Origin: Dugong dugon | Lineage: Eukaryota > Chordata > Mammalia > Sirenia > Dugongidae | Direction: 5' to 3' | Assembly: GCA_030035585.1 (NCBI GenBank) | Contig: CM057474.1 | Coordinates: forward strand, 6,556,001-6,620,000 | Length of the DNA: 64,000 bases | In this document: piece by piece, positions 22,292-33,780 of the stretch | How positions within the stretch are numbered: position 1 is the stretch's first letter | Layout: each line of letters begins with the position of its first letter | Position numbers and translations under genes: made by a program | Notes under the pieces: generated by a model | The model's input: the letters and a program-made list of their open reading frames with translations, nothing else | Databases searched by the model: none | What the model was told of the DNA's origin: nothing

Positions 22292-25200
22292 ATGAGAAGA
22301 AACATCTGTAAACATCCATTAATAATCAGAACATGGAATGTACAAAGTATGAATCCAGGAAAATTGGAAGGCTTCAAAAATGAAATGGAACACTTGAAGA
22401 TCTGTATCCTAGGCATTAATGAGCTGAAATGGACTGGTATTGGCCATTTTGAATTAGAGAATCATATGGTCTACTATGTTGGGAATGACAAATTGAAGAG
22501 GAATGGTGTCACATTCATCCTTAAAAAGAACATTTCAAGATCTATCCTGAAGTACAACACTGTCAGTGATAGGATAATATCCACATGCCTACAAGGAAGA
22601 ACAGTTAATATGACTATTATTAAAATTTATGCACCAACCACTAAGGCAAAAGATGAAGAAACTGAAGGTTTTTACTAACTTTTGTAGCCTGAAATTGATT
22701 AAACCTGCAGTCAAGATGCATTGATAATTACTGGTGATTGGAATGTGAAAGCTGGGAAAAAAGGGATTGGTAGTTGGAAAATATGTCCTTGGTGATAGAA
22801 ATGACGTGGGAGGTTGCATGATAGAATTTTACAAGACTAATGACTTCCTAATTGAAAATACCTTTTTTCACCAACATAAATGGCCGCTATATACCCAGAC
22901 CTCACCAGATGGAATACACAGGAATCAAATCAACTATGTCTGTGGACAGAGATGATGGAGAAGCTCAATATCATCAGTCAGAACACTGCCAGGGGCCGAC
23001 TGTAGAACAGACCATCAATTGCTCGTATGCAAGTTAAAGTTGAAGCTGAAGAAAATTAGAGCAAACCCATGAGAGACAAAATATGACCTTGAGTATATCT
23101 CATCTGAATTTGGAGACCATCTCAAGAATAGATTTGACACCCTGAACACTAATGACAAGTTGTGGGATGACATCGAGGACATCATACATGAAGAAAGCAA
23201 GAGGTCATTAAAAAGAAAGAAAAGACCAAAATGGATGTCAGAAGAGACTCTAAATCTTGCTCTCAAACCCAGAGTAGCTAAAGCGAAAGGAAGAAATGAT
23301 GACCTAAAAGAGCTGAACAGAAGATTTCAAAGAAAAAGTAAAATATTGTAAGGAAATGTACAAAGATCTGGAGTTAGAAAGCCAAAAGGGAAGAACATAC
23401 TTGACATTTTCTCAAGCTGACAGACTGAAGAAAAAATTCAAACCTCAAATTTCAGCTTTACTTTATTTTTATTTCTAAATTTTTTAAATTGTACTTTAGA
23501 TGAAGGTTTACAGAATAAATAGCTTCTCATTAAATATTTAGCACACATATTGTTTTACGACATTGGTTAACAACCCCACGACATGTCAACACTCTCCCTT
23601 CTCAATCCTGGGTTCCCAATTACCAGCTTTCCTGTCCCCTCCTGCCTTCTAGTCCTTGTCCCTGGGCTGTTATGCCCCATTAGTCTCGTTTTGTTTCATG
23701 GGGCTGTCTAATCCTTGGTTGAAGGGTGAACATCGCGAGTGACTTCATTATTGAGCTAAAAGGGTGTCCGGGGGCCATGCTCTCGGGGTTTCTCCAGTTT
23801 CTGTCAGGCCAGTAAGTCTGGTCTTTTTTTGTGAGTTAGTATTTCCTTCTACATTTTTCTCCAGCTCTGTCCGGGACCCTCTATTGTGATCTTTGTCACA
23901 GCAGTCAGTGGTGGTAGCTGGACACCATCTAGTTGTACTGGACTCAGTCTGGTGGAGGCCGTGGTAGTTGTGGTCCCATTAGAACCTTTGGACTAATCTT
24001 TCCCTTGTATCATATTTTCTTCAGTTTCCCTTGCTTATGAAGGGATGAGACCAGTGGAGCATCTTAGATGGCTGCTCACAGGCTTTCAAGACCCCAGACG
24101 CTACTCACCAAGGTAGAATGTAGAACGTTTTCTTTATAAACTATGTTATGTCATCAAATTTCAGTTTTAAAGGATTGTATTGGCAAAATATGAAACGATG
24201 CAGGAAGCATCAAAAGAAGATGGAAGGAATACCTAGAGTCAGTGTACCAAAAATAATTGGTTGACATTCAACCACTTCAGAAGGCAGCATATGATCAAGA
24301 ACTAATGGAACTGAATGAAGAATTCCATGCTGCACTGAAGGCATTGGTGAAAAACAAGGCTCAGGAATTGACAGAGCACCAACTGAGATGTTTCAACAAA
24401 CAGATGCAGCCCTAGAGGCACTCACTCGTCTACGCCAAGAAATTTGAAAGACAGCATCCTGGTCAACCAGCTGGAAGAGATCCATATTTATGCCCATTCC
24501 AAAGAAAGGTGATCCAACAGAATGCACAAATTATCTAACAATATCATTAATATCACATGCAAGTAAAATTGTGCTGAAGATAATTCAAAAGAGCTTGCAG
24601 CAGTACATTGAGAGGGAACTACCAGAAATTCAAGCTGCTGATATCTGATGGATCTTGGCTGAAAGCAAAGAATATCACAATGATATTTACCTGTGTTTTA
24701 TTGACTATGCAAAGACATTCAACTGTGTGGATCATAGCAAATTACGGATAGCATTGCAAAGAATGGGAATTCCAGAACCCTTAATTGTGCTCATGAGGAA
24801 CCTGTGCATACACCAATAGGCAGGCAGTCATTCAAATAGAAAGAGGGAATACTGCATTGTTCAAAATCAGGAAAGATGTGAGTCAGAGACGTATCCTCTC
24901 GCCATAGTTACTCAGTCTGTATGCTGAGCAAATAATCCAAAAAGCTAGACTATATGAAGGAGACAGCAGCATCAGGATTGGAAGAAGACTGTTAACCTGG
25001 GAAATCAAATGACACAAACTTGCTTGCTGAAACGGAAAAGGACTTGAAGCATTTACTAATGAAGATCAAAGACTACAGCCTTCACTATAATTGCACCTCA
25101 ACATAAAGAAAACAAAATCCACACAACTGGACCAATAAGCAATATCATGATAAATGGAGAAAATATTGAAGTTGTCAAGGATTTCATTTTACTTGGATCT

Positions 25201-25620
25201 GCAATCAATGCCCATGGAAGCACCAGTCAAGAAATAAAACGAAGTGCTGCATGGGGCAAATCTGCTGCAAAAGACCTCTTTAAAGTGTTAAAAAGCAAAG
25301 ATGTCACTTTGAGGACTAAGGTGTGCCTGGCCAAGCCATGGTATTTTCAATCGCCTCATATATATGTGAAAGATGACAATGAGTAAGGAGGATAGAAGAA
25401 AAATTGACACTTTTGAATTATGGTTTTGATGAAGAATATCGAATATCCCACGGACTGCCAGAAGAACAAACAAATCTGTCTTGGAAGAAGCACAACCAGA
25501 ACGCTTCTCAGAAGCGAGGATGGCGAGACTTCATCTCATGTACTTTGGACATGGTATCAGGAGGGACCAGTCCCTGGAGAAGGACATCATACTTGGTAAA
25601 GTAGAGGGTCAGTGAAAAAG
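22292..25620 (+). pseudogene. RTE endonuclease-reverse transcriptase pseudogene
   Basis: The first frame (22292-22678, 128 codons) is an AP-endonuclease-like domain: 'RTWNVQSMNPGKLE' holds the metal-binding Asn, 'LGINELKWTG' the Glu and 'KIYAPTTKA' the Tyr. After a frameshift 'ITGDWNVKAG' (Asp/Asn pair) appears near 22735, and an Asp-His pair is encoded at 23010-23015 in another frame. In the RT part 'YLCFIDYAKTFNCVDH' near 24690-24735 keeps the first motif A Asp but has Asn where sister copies show Asp. The Y-x-D-D block near 25000 is destroyed, and about 40 bp appear missing near 24640. A late frame (25147-25386) reads 'GENIEVVKDFILLGSAINAH'. Inactive, with an L1 inside. Confidence 0.9.
23461..24153 (-). 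mobile_element. L1 3' UTR fragment, minus strand, with target duplication
   Basis: A 5'-truncated L1 inserted in the RTE. The T-rich left end (reverse of the poly(A) tail) is followed by 'attgtactttagatgaagg', 'cattggttaacaacccca' and 'cttagatggctgctcaca', the same 3' UTR seen at 26418 and 43403. The flanking duplication 'tcaaatttcag(c/t)ttta' lies at 23445-23460 and 24154-24169 with one difference. Confidence 0.92.
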
Positions 25621-25879
25621 AGGAAGACCCTCAACGAGATAGGTTGACACAGTGCCTGCAAGAATGGACTCAAACATAGCAACCATTGTGAGGATGGCAC
25701 AGGTCCTGGCATTGTTTCATTCTATTGCACGTAGCATAACTACGAGTCAGAAACAACTTGATGGCGCCTAACAACAACAACAACAACACTGTCATTTTTC
25801 TATCCTTGTAACCATCTCGATTATATCTTATATTCCAACAGTTTTGAACTACTTTTAATTCCCAGAAAATGCCTTTCTT

Positions 25880-26375
25880 TCTCAAGCCTCTTTATCCTTG
25901 CACATATTCCTCTCATTCAAATATTTCAGTTTAGTCCTTGCGTATCAGCTGAAAGGTGACCTCCTCAGTGTCACCCCTCGTGACTTCTCCAGGCAGATTT
26001 TATCACGCAGTTCCTTGCACCCCATTGCACATCATACACAGCTCTGTGATATCTATTACATCATGATTGTTTGCATGTTTATCCCCAGTGAAACTAAGCA
26101 CGTGTAGTTTGTACTGGACTAATAACCTAAAGGTTGGCAGTTCAAACCTACCCAGTAGCACCTCGCAAGAAAGGCTTGTCAATCTGCTTGCATAAAGATT
26201 ACAGCTAAGAAAACCCTAAGGAGCAGTTTTAGTCTGTAACACACGGGGTTGTCATGAGTCAGAATCGATCCGATGGCAACAAGTTTAGGCTAGACCATGT
26301 CTTTTATACCACCTTCCCTTTTATAACCTACAGACCTAGCACAGTGCCTGATACAGCTAGCGTTTCTCTAAGGAT
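25880..26375 (+). mobile_element. L2 3' region, split by an AfroSINE
   Basis: The left piece (to about 26105) has text like 'gtgacctcctcagtgtcac' and 'ttatccccagtgaaact'. The right piece (from 26287) has 'agacctagcacagtgcctg'. Together they follow L2 3' UTR order. Both are diverged. Confidence 0.6.
26106..26286 (+). mobile_element. AfroSINE, 5' part degraded
   Basis: Has 'ctaaaggttggcagttcaa', the long-form block, and 'catgagtcagaatcgatcc' with 'gatggcaacaagttt' at the end. It divides an L2 3' region. Confidence 0.85.
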
Positions 26376-26417
26376 GAAGTACTTAGGAGACAGCTGTCAA
26401 TGCAGAAGGACTAGAGA

Positions 26418-26547
26418 CTTTTTTTTTTTTTTTTATTGTACTTTAGGTGAAGGTTTACAGAACAAATAGTTTCTCATTAAACAGTCAATACACATATTGT
26501 TTTATGACATTGGTTAACAACCCCATGACATGTCAACACTCTCCCTT
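26418..26547 (-). mobile_element. L1 3' end, severely truncated, minus strand
   Basis: A run of T (17 or more) followed by 'attgtactttaggtgaagg' and 'ttggttaacaaccccatga', then unrelated DNA. Only about 110 bp of L1 3' UTR plus tail are present. The long homopolymer and clean text suggest a young insertion. Confidence 0.88.
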
Positions 26548-29059
26548 CTTGACACTGGAGGACCATGTTTTTGAAATATGATGAACATTTAATTTTGTAT
26601 GGGACATTTCGGGGCAGGTAGTAATTGATTGACAGAAGAGACTGGGGCCTTCCACTCCACAACCTTCATCCAAAATACTCTGAAATCAACTGGTAGTCCT
26701 ACATATCTCCCTAAATGGAACTCAATAGGAAAATCAAAATACAACGTAATGCCTTACATAAAAGCATTCAATAAATATCTTTTGGCTGCACCATGGCATG
26801 AATATGTGATGAGTTAATGAATGGATTCCTTGTCCCAAAGGCAAAAGCAAACAAATGATCTTTACATTTCCATTTGGTTCTGAGTTTAAATTATGACTCC
26901 TAGAATCACATAACTACTAAAAATAGTTTTATACGTGCAATCTTGTTAATTTAGGATGCTTTATTTTCATACAGATGATTTTCTTAAATATCCCTAATTC
27001 GTTGATGAGAAAAATAACATTTTTGTGTATGATAGTTTTTTCATGAATTTCTATAGAAACTTCCACTTGAACTCTCTGTCTTAATCTCCTTTTCTCTTTC
27101 CCTCTGGGGAGCCATTTCTCTAAAGGACCCACTTTTTCAGGAGAAAACAATTACATTTAACAAAGGACAAGGACTAATGCTATTACTGTGCATATCCGTG
27201 TGCATTGACAACTAGAAAATCATAGCAGATAGATTTATAAACATTATTGCTGTTTTGCACTGCAGGGAACTGGCAATTCGGTCAAGATCCACATTTAATT
27301 CCTGTCCTTATATTTAGATCTCAGTTGTATTTTCTCCTTGGCATCTTTACAAGCTATTTTATACAAAAGAATCCCATTAATAACGAATCAGTCTGTCTGT
27401 GTACTTCACTATAACCCCAAATTGCTTTAGATAGGCAAAGAGATAGGAAGCACCATAGATAAATAAAAGACATAATAGCGTTGTGTCATACCATTTGTGA
27501 CTGCACTGAAGATCGTGTCTTGTAACTTATTAGAAGGAAGCTTTAAGTGGTTGTCCAAGGTCATAACTTTATGGTGATGAAAAACATATACATTATATAC
27601 AGTGTTCCAGCTTTAATTTTGTAATAAAATATTCCTTTTGTGACAATAAAATATTAACTTATCTCTTATATTTTTCAGAAGTCTGCTATGATTATCGTAT
27701 GTGTATGTGGAGGAGCGTGCTTCTTCCATCAACGATACATACTACTTCTTACAAAACTGACTTTTGTCTTCAGACGTCTTGATAAATGATTAAACTTTTG
27801 AACATATGTATTTTTCTGTTTCAAGAAGTGTTAAAACACCACCGACAAAATGAAACTACAAACATACTATTATTTTACAATCTGCAGCTCTCTCAGTTTT
27901 TCTGCACACATAGCAGATACTAAATCACAGATAGTCCCACAAAGTACCGAGCACTGCTTTCATGAAAACATCAATATAGATGAGTGCAAAAATATTGTAA
28001 TATGAGTCTAAATTTAATTTCCTCACTTGAAATTATAAATAAATATATATCCTTTGTTTGGTAGGCATTAATTCTGTAGGTGACAATTTGAGAGAATTAT
28101 AGATTGTTTCTCGATAGTTCTTGATTATTTTAAAGTGTGCTCCTCCCCTCAACATCCAAGCTTCACTGGGGGACAGAATAGAAATGAACAATTATTATAT
28201 CCTACAACCTGATAAGAAGGGAGTATGTCCAGGCCATGGTGTTTTTTCAGATGGAAAGCATATGAACACTGAGTGATTCTTCCCAGGAATATTCAAATGG
28301 TTTTTAAGAATCAACCACTTCATATCCCTCTCTTCCATTCCAAAGCTGGCGACTAGTTCAGTGCTAAACTAAATGTCTGGTATTATTTGCAGACATTCAA
28401 CTTTCAGGACAAAAGCATGTATCACGGTTTCTTTCTCCTCATAGTGATGACGTTAAAATCGTAAGAGGAGGGAATATACAGCTTTTCTGGGATGGCGAAA
28501 AGGTGGAAAATGAATCCTAAGAAGAAGTGAATATGTGCTTTTTAGGACGAGAAGATTTAAGATTGATACCCCTAAAGAAATGGCAACATGTGTGCCTGGG
28601 CAGGAGGGCTTCACATGGATAAGAACTCCATACTTGGAGCATCGCTTTCCTATTCAGTCCAGGTTGCCAGTTCGTTTGAAACTCTAAGAATGAACCCCAA
28701 AGTGATTGAAAAGTTGCATATAATAGGGGTGTATGAAGTCAGTAGAAACCTGTTCACAAGCACTGCTATTGTCTCAGGGCTGGTCATATGTGGGGAACTA
28801 TTGGTTAATCCTGGATGGCGCCCAGGAAGTTTTCCTGACTAACCAATTATGCTGGTGCATGGAGTACGCTTCAACTTTTGAACTACAACCGCAGCTTGCA
28901 GCATACTACAAAGGACCTATGCAGTAATCAGCAGACCACTCCAGGACGGCCAAAAGGAAAAGCTCTTCAGATAAAGCCCCGAAGTGTTTCATGCCTCACA
29001 ACTGCTAAGGTTTTGCAGCTGGAATGATTTTAGAGAATTTGACAAGGAAAGCTTCGTAA
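26548..29059. other. No recognisable feature
   Basis: About 2.5 kb with no identifiable transposon. An 84-codon ORF at 28588-28842 overlaps a second plus-strand frame and shows no domain; I do not call it a gene. Confidence 0.4.
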
Positions 29060-29420
29060 TGAATCTCTCGTATGAGATGTCCCCTCGAGAAGCTTATCAC
29101 TGTTTGTCAACCGTAACAGAAGGTATAATGCTTGTTTTTTTTTTTTTTTATTAAGAGGATTCTTCTTCTTTTTTTTCCAAAGGGGTTGTTGTAAAATTCC
29201 ATGATTAATTGAAGATTTCTTTTTGCATCTGATTTGCCTGATTGGCACAAGTAACCCTTGTTAATTTCCCCAGCTGCGTGAAGCAGCAGTGGCAAAAGAA
29301 CACCAGATAATGCGTTATTTATTCGGGTCCTCAGTGGTCATTTTCATCCTCGTCATAAGCATTAATTTCATGAGGCTGTCTTACCGCGCTGCTCACCAAT
29401 TCTGAGAAGTGGAGTGTTGA
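29060..29420. other. Candidate conserved non-coding stretch
   Basis: Free of recognisable repeats, of balanced composition, and containing several homeodomain-type cores (TTAATT, ATTAAT, TAAT) near 'gcattaatttcatgaggct'. The texture resembles conserved non-coding elements, but no alignment was possible, so this is a weak suggestion. Short minus-strand ORFs here include an AAG/AAA-rich run from the poly-T at 29135 and look accidental. Confidence 0.2.
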
Positions 29421-30444
29421 TAAAACTGATTAAATTCTAGATGAAGCACATTTACTCAAATTCATGTTCAGATACTTAAAACTCTTCCCTTGCATTATAC
29501 CATGCATAATGTGTCTCTTATTACCTGTTACATTACAAATAACAAAACAGAAGAATTTTTCAACAATTTAGAATTTCTCACCAAATGCATCAGATCTCTA
29601 ACTGCTCGCTATCTAAAATAATTTAACAATGGCAGATTTAACGGTTAATGGGCTTGATAAGTTTTTGTTCCACTCATTTGTTTAGAGAGCGTAACAATTT
29701 TGTAGACATTTCTGGTAGATTTTAGTTATCTAACACTTAAATACAAGAATGCTATGCGACAGAGGTCAGTTATATTTTATTAAATGTTGTAGGATTTACT
29801 AAAATATTTTATTAATATTTAATCCAAGGCACACATTTTAAACCTCTTCCACTACCTCTATGGACTCTCATTTTCAATTAATATTTACGTATATGTGCAT
29901 TAGAAATATGTTTTTTAAAAAAAATCTACTGCAGATACTTCAATAAAGATGGTCAAGATGTGGTGAATTTTTGAAGACTAATTCATTTGAATACTATTGT
30001 TCTCATACCACGTACAAAATCCAAAACACTTTTTCAAACTTTCAAAACCATAAGTGATAACTTAATATTTTCAGAATGTCTAGTATTGTTCTGAATATTA
30101 AGAAAGTTTAGAACTTCTAGTCTTAGGAAGCTAGGAACATGACCTCCAATATTTTTACTTACTTAGACTTAGACTGACTTAGACTTCTCACAGCCTCCAG
30201 AATTATTTTTCTAAAATATATATAATCATGTCACTCTGTTGCTTTGAGGTATTAGTTGGATTTTTTTTTTTTGGCCCACACAGAAAAGTAATTCTTCTCA
30301 AGATAGACCATTTTTGAAGTCCGTGTCACACTCTATACAAATTGTCATTTACTGTCCTTGTAGAAACCTGTTTTATTTATTTACTTTTCCTGAATCAACA
30401 TGAAAAGTCCAGTTCATGTATAACCACCTCTATGACCCTCAATT
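29421..30444. other. No recognisable feature
   Basis: AT-rich unique-looking DNA with short homopolymers only. Confidence 0.45.
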
Positions 30445-30650
30445 CTTGACTTCAACGTTTTCCCTGTTTATCATTATGTTGCTTACTAGTCCAATTGTGA
30501 GGATTTTTGTTTTCTTTATGTTAAGGTGTAATCCATACTGAAGGCTGTAGTCTTTGATCTTCAACAGTAAGTACTTCAAGTCCGCTTTGCTTTCAGCAAG
30601 CAAGGTTGTGTCATCTGCATATCTCAGGTTGTTAATGGAGTCTTCCTTCA
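30445..30650 (-). mobile_element. RTE LINE, inverted 5' segment
   Basis: Reads as RTE on the minus strand: 'INNLRYADDTTLLAESKAD' with an intact Y-A-D-D active-site block, then 'LNIKKTKILTIG' and 'NVEVKN'. The plus-strand RTE at 30647 begins almost exactly where this segment stops in element coordinates, so the two are one insertion with an inverted 5' part. No frame extends beyond about 78 codons. Confidence 0.92.
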
Positions 30651-31224
30651 TTTTACTTGGATCCACAATCAATGCCCATGGAAGTCAAGAAATCAAACGA
30701 TGTATTGCATTAGGCAAATCTGCTGCAAAAGACCTCTTTAAAGTGTTAAAAAGCAAAGATGTCACCTTGAGGAATAAGGTATGCCTAACCCAAGCCATGG
30801 AATTTTCAATGGCCTTATATGCATGCAAAAGCTGGACAATGAATAAGGAAGACAGAAGATGAATCGATGCCTTTGAATTATGGTGTTGGCGAAGAATATT
30901 GAATATACCACGGGCTGCCGGAAGAACAGACAAATCTGTCTTGGAAGAACTACAGCCAGAATGCTCCTTAGAATGATGAGACTTCCTTTCATGTACTTTG
31001 GATATTTTATCAGAAGTGATCTGTCCCTGGAGAAGGACATCAAGTTTAGTAAACTAGAGGGTCTGTGAAAAAGAGGAAGACACTCCGCAAGATGGATTGA
31101 CATAGAAACTGCAACAATGGGCTCGAACAGCAACGATTGTGAGGATGGTGCAGGACTGGGCAATGTTTCGTTCTTTCGTATATAGGGTCACTATGAGTTG
31201 GAACCAACTCTACAGCACCTAACA
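30647..31224 (+). mobile_element. RTE LINE, 3' part of the inverted insertion
   Basis: Starts 'ttcattttacttggatcca', runs through 'gctggacaatgaataagga' and 'ggagaaggacatcaagttt', and ends 'gcacctaacaacaacagc'. Joined head-to-head with the inverted segment; the junction shares the four bases ttca. Confidence 0.92.
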
Positions 31225-31229
31225 ACAAC

Positions 31230-31388
31230 AGCATAACACTCTATGAGATGGACTGACGTAACAGCTGCAGCAATGATCTCAAACATACCAACGATCTTGA
31301 AGACAGTGCAGGACTGGGCAATGTTTCAGTCTTTTATACACAAGGTCACTATGAGTTGGCATCGACTTGAAGGCAACTAACACAACAG
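31230..31388 (+). mobile_element. RTE LINE 3' terminal fragment
   Basis: A second, very short RTE end directly after the previous one: 'gatggactgacgtaacagc', 'caggactgggcaatgtttc' and 'gcatcgacttgaaggcaac', ending in ACAACA. Confidence 0.85.
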
Positions 31389-32185
31389 GACTCTTTACAG
31401 GGCCTCCCAAGGCCAGATCGGTGTCTCTGACGTCAGTGTTGAAAAGAACGCTGACCATTGTGCAGCTTTCTATATAACGTCAGTGCATTGTGATTACTTG
31501 TTGATGAGCTAATTCCCGCCCCCCCGCCATTCACTCTGAGTTCCTTCAGAGTAGGTAGGACTTCATAGCTTCAGGCTTGGGCCCAGCACAGGTGGACATA
31601 TGGATACCCAAATAAAGGAATGAAGGATTACAGACCACTGAGTATTACCAAAAAGAATGTTACCTCTGAAGGCAGGTCTTAAATATGGTGAAATTTGTCA
31701 CAGGATTACACATTAAGAAAAGAATGAAGAGACTTGTCTGACATGAAAGTTAGCTGCTGGATGTTTCTTCAACAGGCAGAAAATTGCAGACTCCGCTTTC
31801 ATTGGAAAAATGGCTCTAAGCATCCTAGGAGAGTCCAAATGAGAGAAAAATCCCAGCTTTTGATCAGGATGGAAAGACAAGCCAGGAGGAATATGTGGTC
31901 AGGGGTCTGGAGCTATGAGCTAGACTGGAAAATTCACTGAAGCCCAAGGGCTCAAAACAGAAGGAAAAGGGCGTGGCATTTTGCTCCACCAGCAATGTGA
32001 TTTTTGCTCTCTCTTATGGAGATAAATCTAACAGTATCCTGAGCTTTACATGTCTGCCTGCCTCACAAGACTTCATGCTCCATACCAGCAAAACCGTGGT
32101 TTTTCCATGTGACTATTTCTCTCACTTCAAGCAGAATCCCTTATGAGTGATAACGGTCCATGTTCTTGTTGAAAAATCCTAAAAG
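31389..32185. other. No secure feature; weak L2-like stretch
   Basis: Around 31520-31625 there is faint similarity to an L2 3' end ('gggcccagcacaggtgg' and 'caaataaaggaatgaagga'). The rest is unassigned. Confidence 0.35.
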
Positions 32186-32340
32186 CTAACATTTGTTGAA
32201 TGTCTTCTTAGTGCCAGGTACTGCTACAATTCTTCATCCTCACAGCCACCATTTCAAAGAGTACTATCTTCTCTTCATTTTTCAGATGAAAAAAACTGAA
32301 CATAAATACATATATCCACAGCTTCTGTGTGAGTTAACTC
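32186..32340 (-). mobile_element. MIR SINE fragment, minus strand
   Basis: The plus strand has 'acatttgttgaatgtcttc', 'tagtgccaggtactgctac', 'tcatcctcacagccacc' and 'cattttcagatg'-like text, the reverse-complement order of the MIR core. Ancient and diverged. Confidence 0.65.
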
Positions 32341-32879
32341 AGGTGATATTTTTACTATATATATTATACATCATAAATATCTCATACTACATGTCTTTCT
32401 ATATATCATGCTATATTTTCTCTATGTATCAGAGATACAGACTTAGGTATATATTTTACTATCTCGTGAGGTCCCCAGTCATGCTAATGGCAGGGTTTCA
32501 GCTTCCCACCAACATGCTTAGTTATTTATAGAAGCCTCTAAGGAAGTCGTCCGGTTATTCCTAAGCTAGGCTGGGGTATGGTCATCACATAGTGCTTGCT
32601 TTTCTTCCTTTCTTGCTTGTTACTTTTCCGCATGCCCCACTGAGGCTATTGCCCATTACAAAGTGTGTTGTTTCTGGATACTTTCTAAACTTCTAATTAG
32701 TAGACCACCAGAAAGAGGCTAGGTCCTGTGCTACAGCAAGGGTGAGGTTTACTGGCTACTGTGAGCATGAGGACACCATCTTTCTACTACCTTCCCTTTC
32801 ACTGGCTGGCTGTACTTTCTGACCCTGTTGAGGTTGAAACTAAAGAATGGATGGCAACTAAGGAGCCACAGAAAGATTT
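32341..32879. other. No recognisable feature
   Basis: AT-rich with a TATA-type region near 32355-32455; otherwise unassigned. Confidence 0.4.
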
Positions 32880-33000
32880 TATGAAGCTTTCATTCATTCA
32901 GTGCTTAGGTCCTGAGCACCTACTCAGTTCCATGCAGTGGTCTATGGAACACACTCTTGAACAAAATAGATAAAAATATCTACTCTCAAGCATTTTCATT
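32880..33000 (-). mobile_element. L2 3' end, minus strand
   Basis: 'tcattcattcagtgcttag', 'tgagcacctactcagttcc' and 'gaacaaaatagataaaaat' match the reverse complement of the L2 3' terminal region. Confidence 0.55.
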
Positions 33001-33135
33001 CCATACCATGCCTTCAAAGGATCAAGGATGAATGGGGTGTCTAGGAGTTGACTTCTGCCTCCAGCATCATTTCCTGTCTCTTCCACACATGTAGCCACTA
33101 CTTCAGTCTCATCTAAATCTCTGTGACTTGGCATC

Positions 33136-33338
33136 TGGAGTCCGTGAGCAGCACAAAAAGTTCACATACGCAGTGCCAATCGAAAGTCTGGTGGTTCTAG
33201 TCCATCCAGATGTGACTTGAAAGAAAGGACTGGTGATCTATTTCTGAAAACTTAGTCACCGAAAGCCCTGTCGAGCATAGTTCTACGCCAACACATATGG
33301 GGCCAACATGAATCAGAATCGCCACAATGACAACTGGA
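33136..33338 (+). mobile_element. AfroSINE, long form, highly diverged
   Basis: Recognised by 'gtctggtggttctagtcca' (B box region), 'gaaaggactggtgatctat' (long-form block) and the end 'aacatgaatcagaatcgcc'. The 5' boundary is uncertain. Confidence 0.7.
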
Positions 33339-33780
33339 AATTTATATTACCTGTCATATAATGCTGCATAGTTTTATATTGCTCACATTCTCTGTTCCAA
33401 ATTATAAATATGCTGTCTCCCTAAGTAGATTGTAAGCTTCTTCAGCATAGGAGCTTTTCCTTCCTACATATCTCTTCTATAATAACTTTGTCCCCCCTGG
33501 GACAATCATCATGCTAAGCTTGTGGTAGATAGCACCTGGCAGATGGCTATCAACATATTTGAAACTAAAGATGGTTAAAAATTACAGAGCTATGTAAGTT
33601 TTAAGTTATCAGAGGCAGAATCTATGACATAGAGAGAGTGCTTCCTGTTTTTCAGAAATGATTTCTCTCTCTGGTTTGATGAAATATATTAGTGTATCTT
33701 CCCAGTTTCTGGAGTTATTTAGATAGCACCATGATGAGGTCAAGGATCCACACTTGTCTATTTGAATACCTTTCTGTCAC
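33339..33780. other. No secure feature; faint L2-like text
   Basis: 'agattgtaagcttcttcag' near 33426 is L2-like, but the similarity is too short for a firm call. The last five bases (gtcac) are the left target duplication of the ERV-L provirus. Confidence 0.35.

Larger units (their letters stand above)
22022..25788 (+). mobile_element. Long RTE (BovB-like) LINE with endonuclease and RT remnants
   Basis: The most complete RTE in the window. It contains a 5' leader, an AP-endonuclease region (22292 to about 23040), a middle domain, an RT region (about 24180 to 25330), a C-terminal part and a 3' UTR ending in (AAC)n at 25788. An L1 of 693 bp interrupts it at 23461. The MaLR-like provirus to the left probably sits inside its 5' leader, because the provirus is flanked by a 5-bp duplication and the sequence before 19938 looks continuous with that after 22021; this part is inference. 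Confidence 0.9.

Noticed and set aside
28588-28842. 84-codon ORF in repeat-free DNA
   Set aside because: No domain, no conserved start context, overlapped by another frame on the same strand, and no splice-supported extension.
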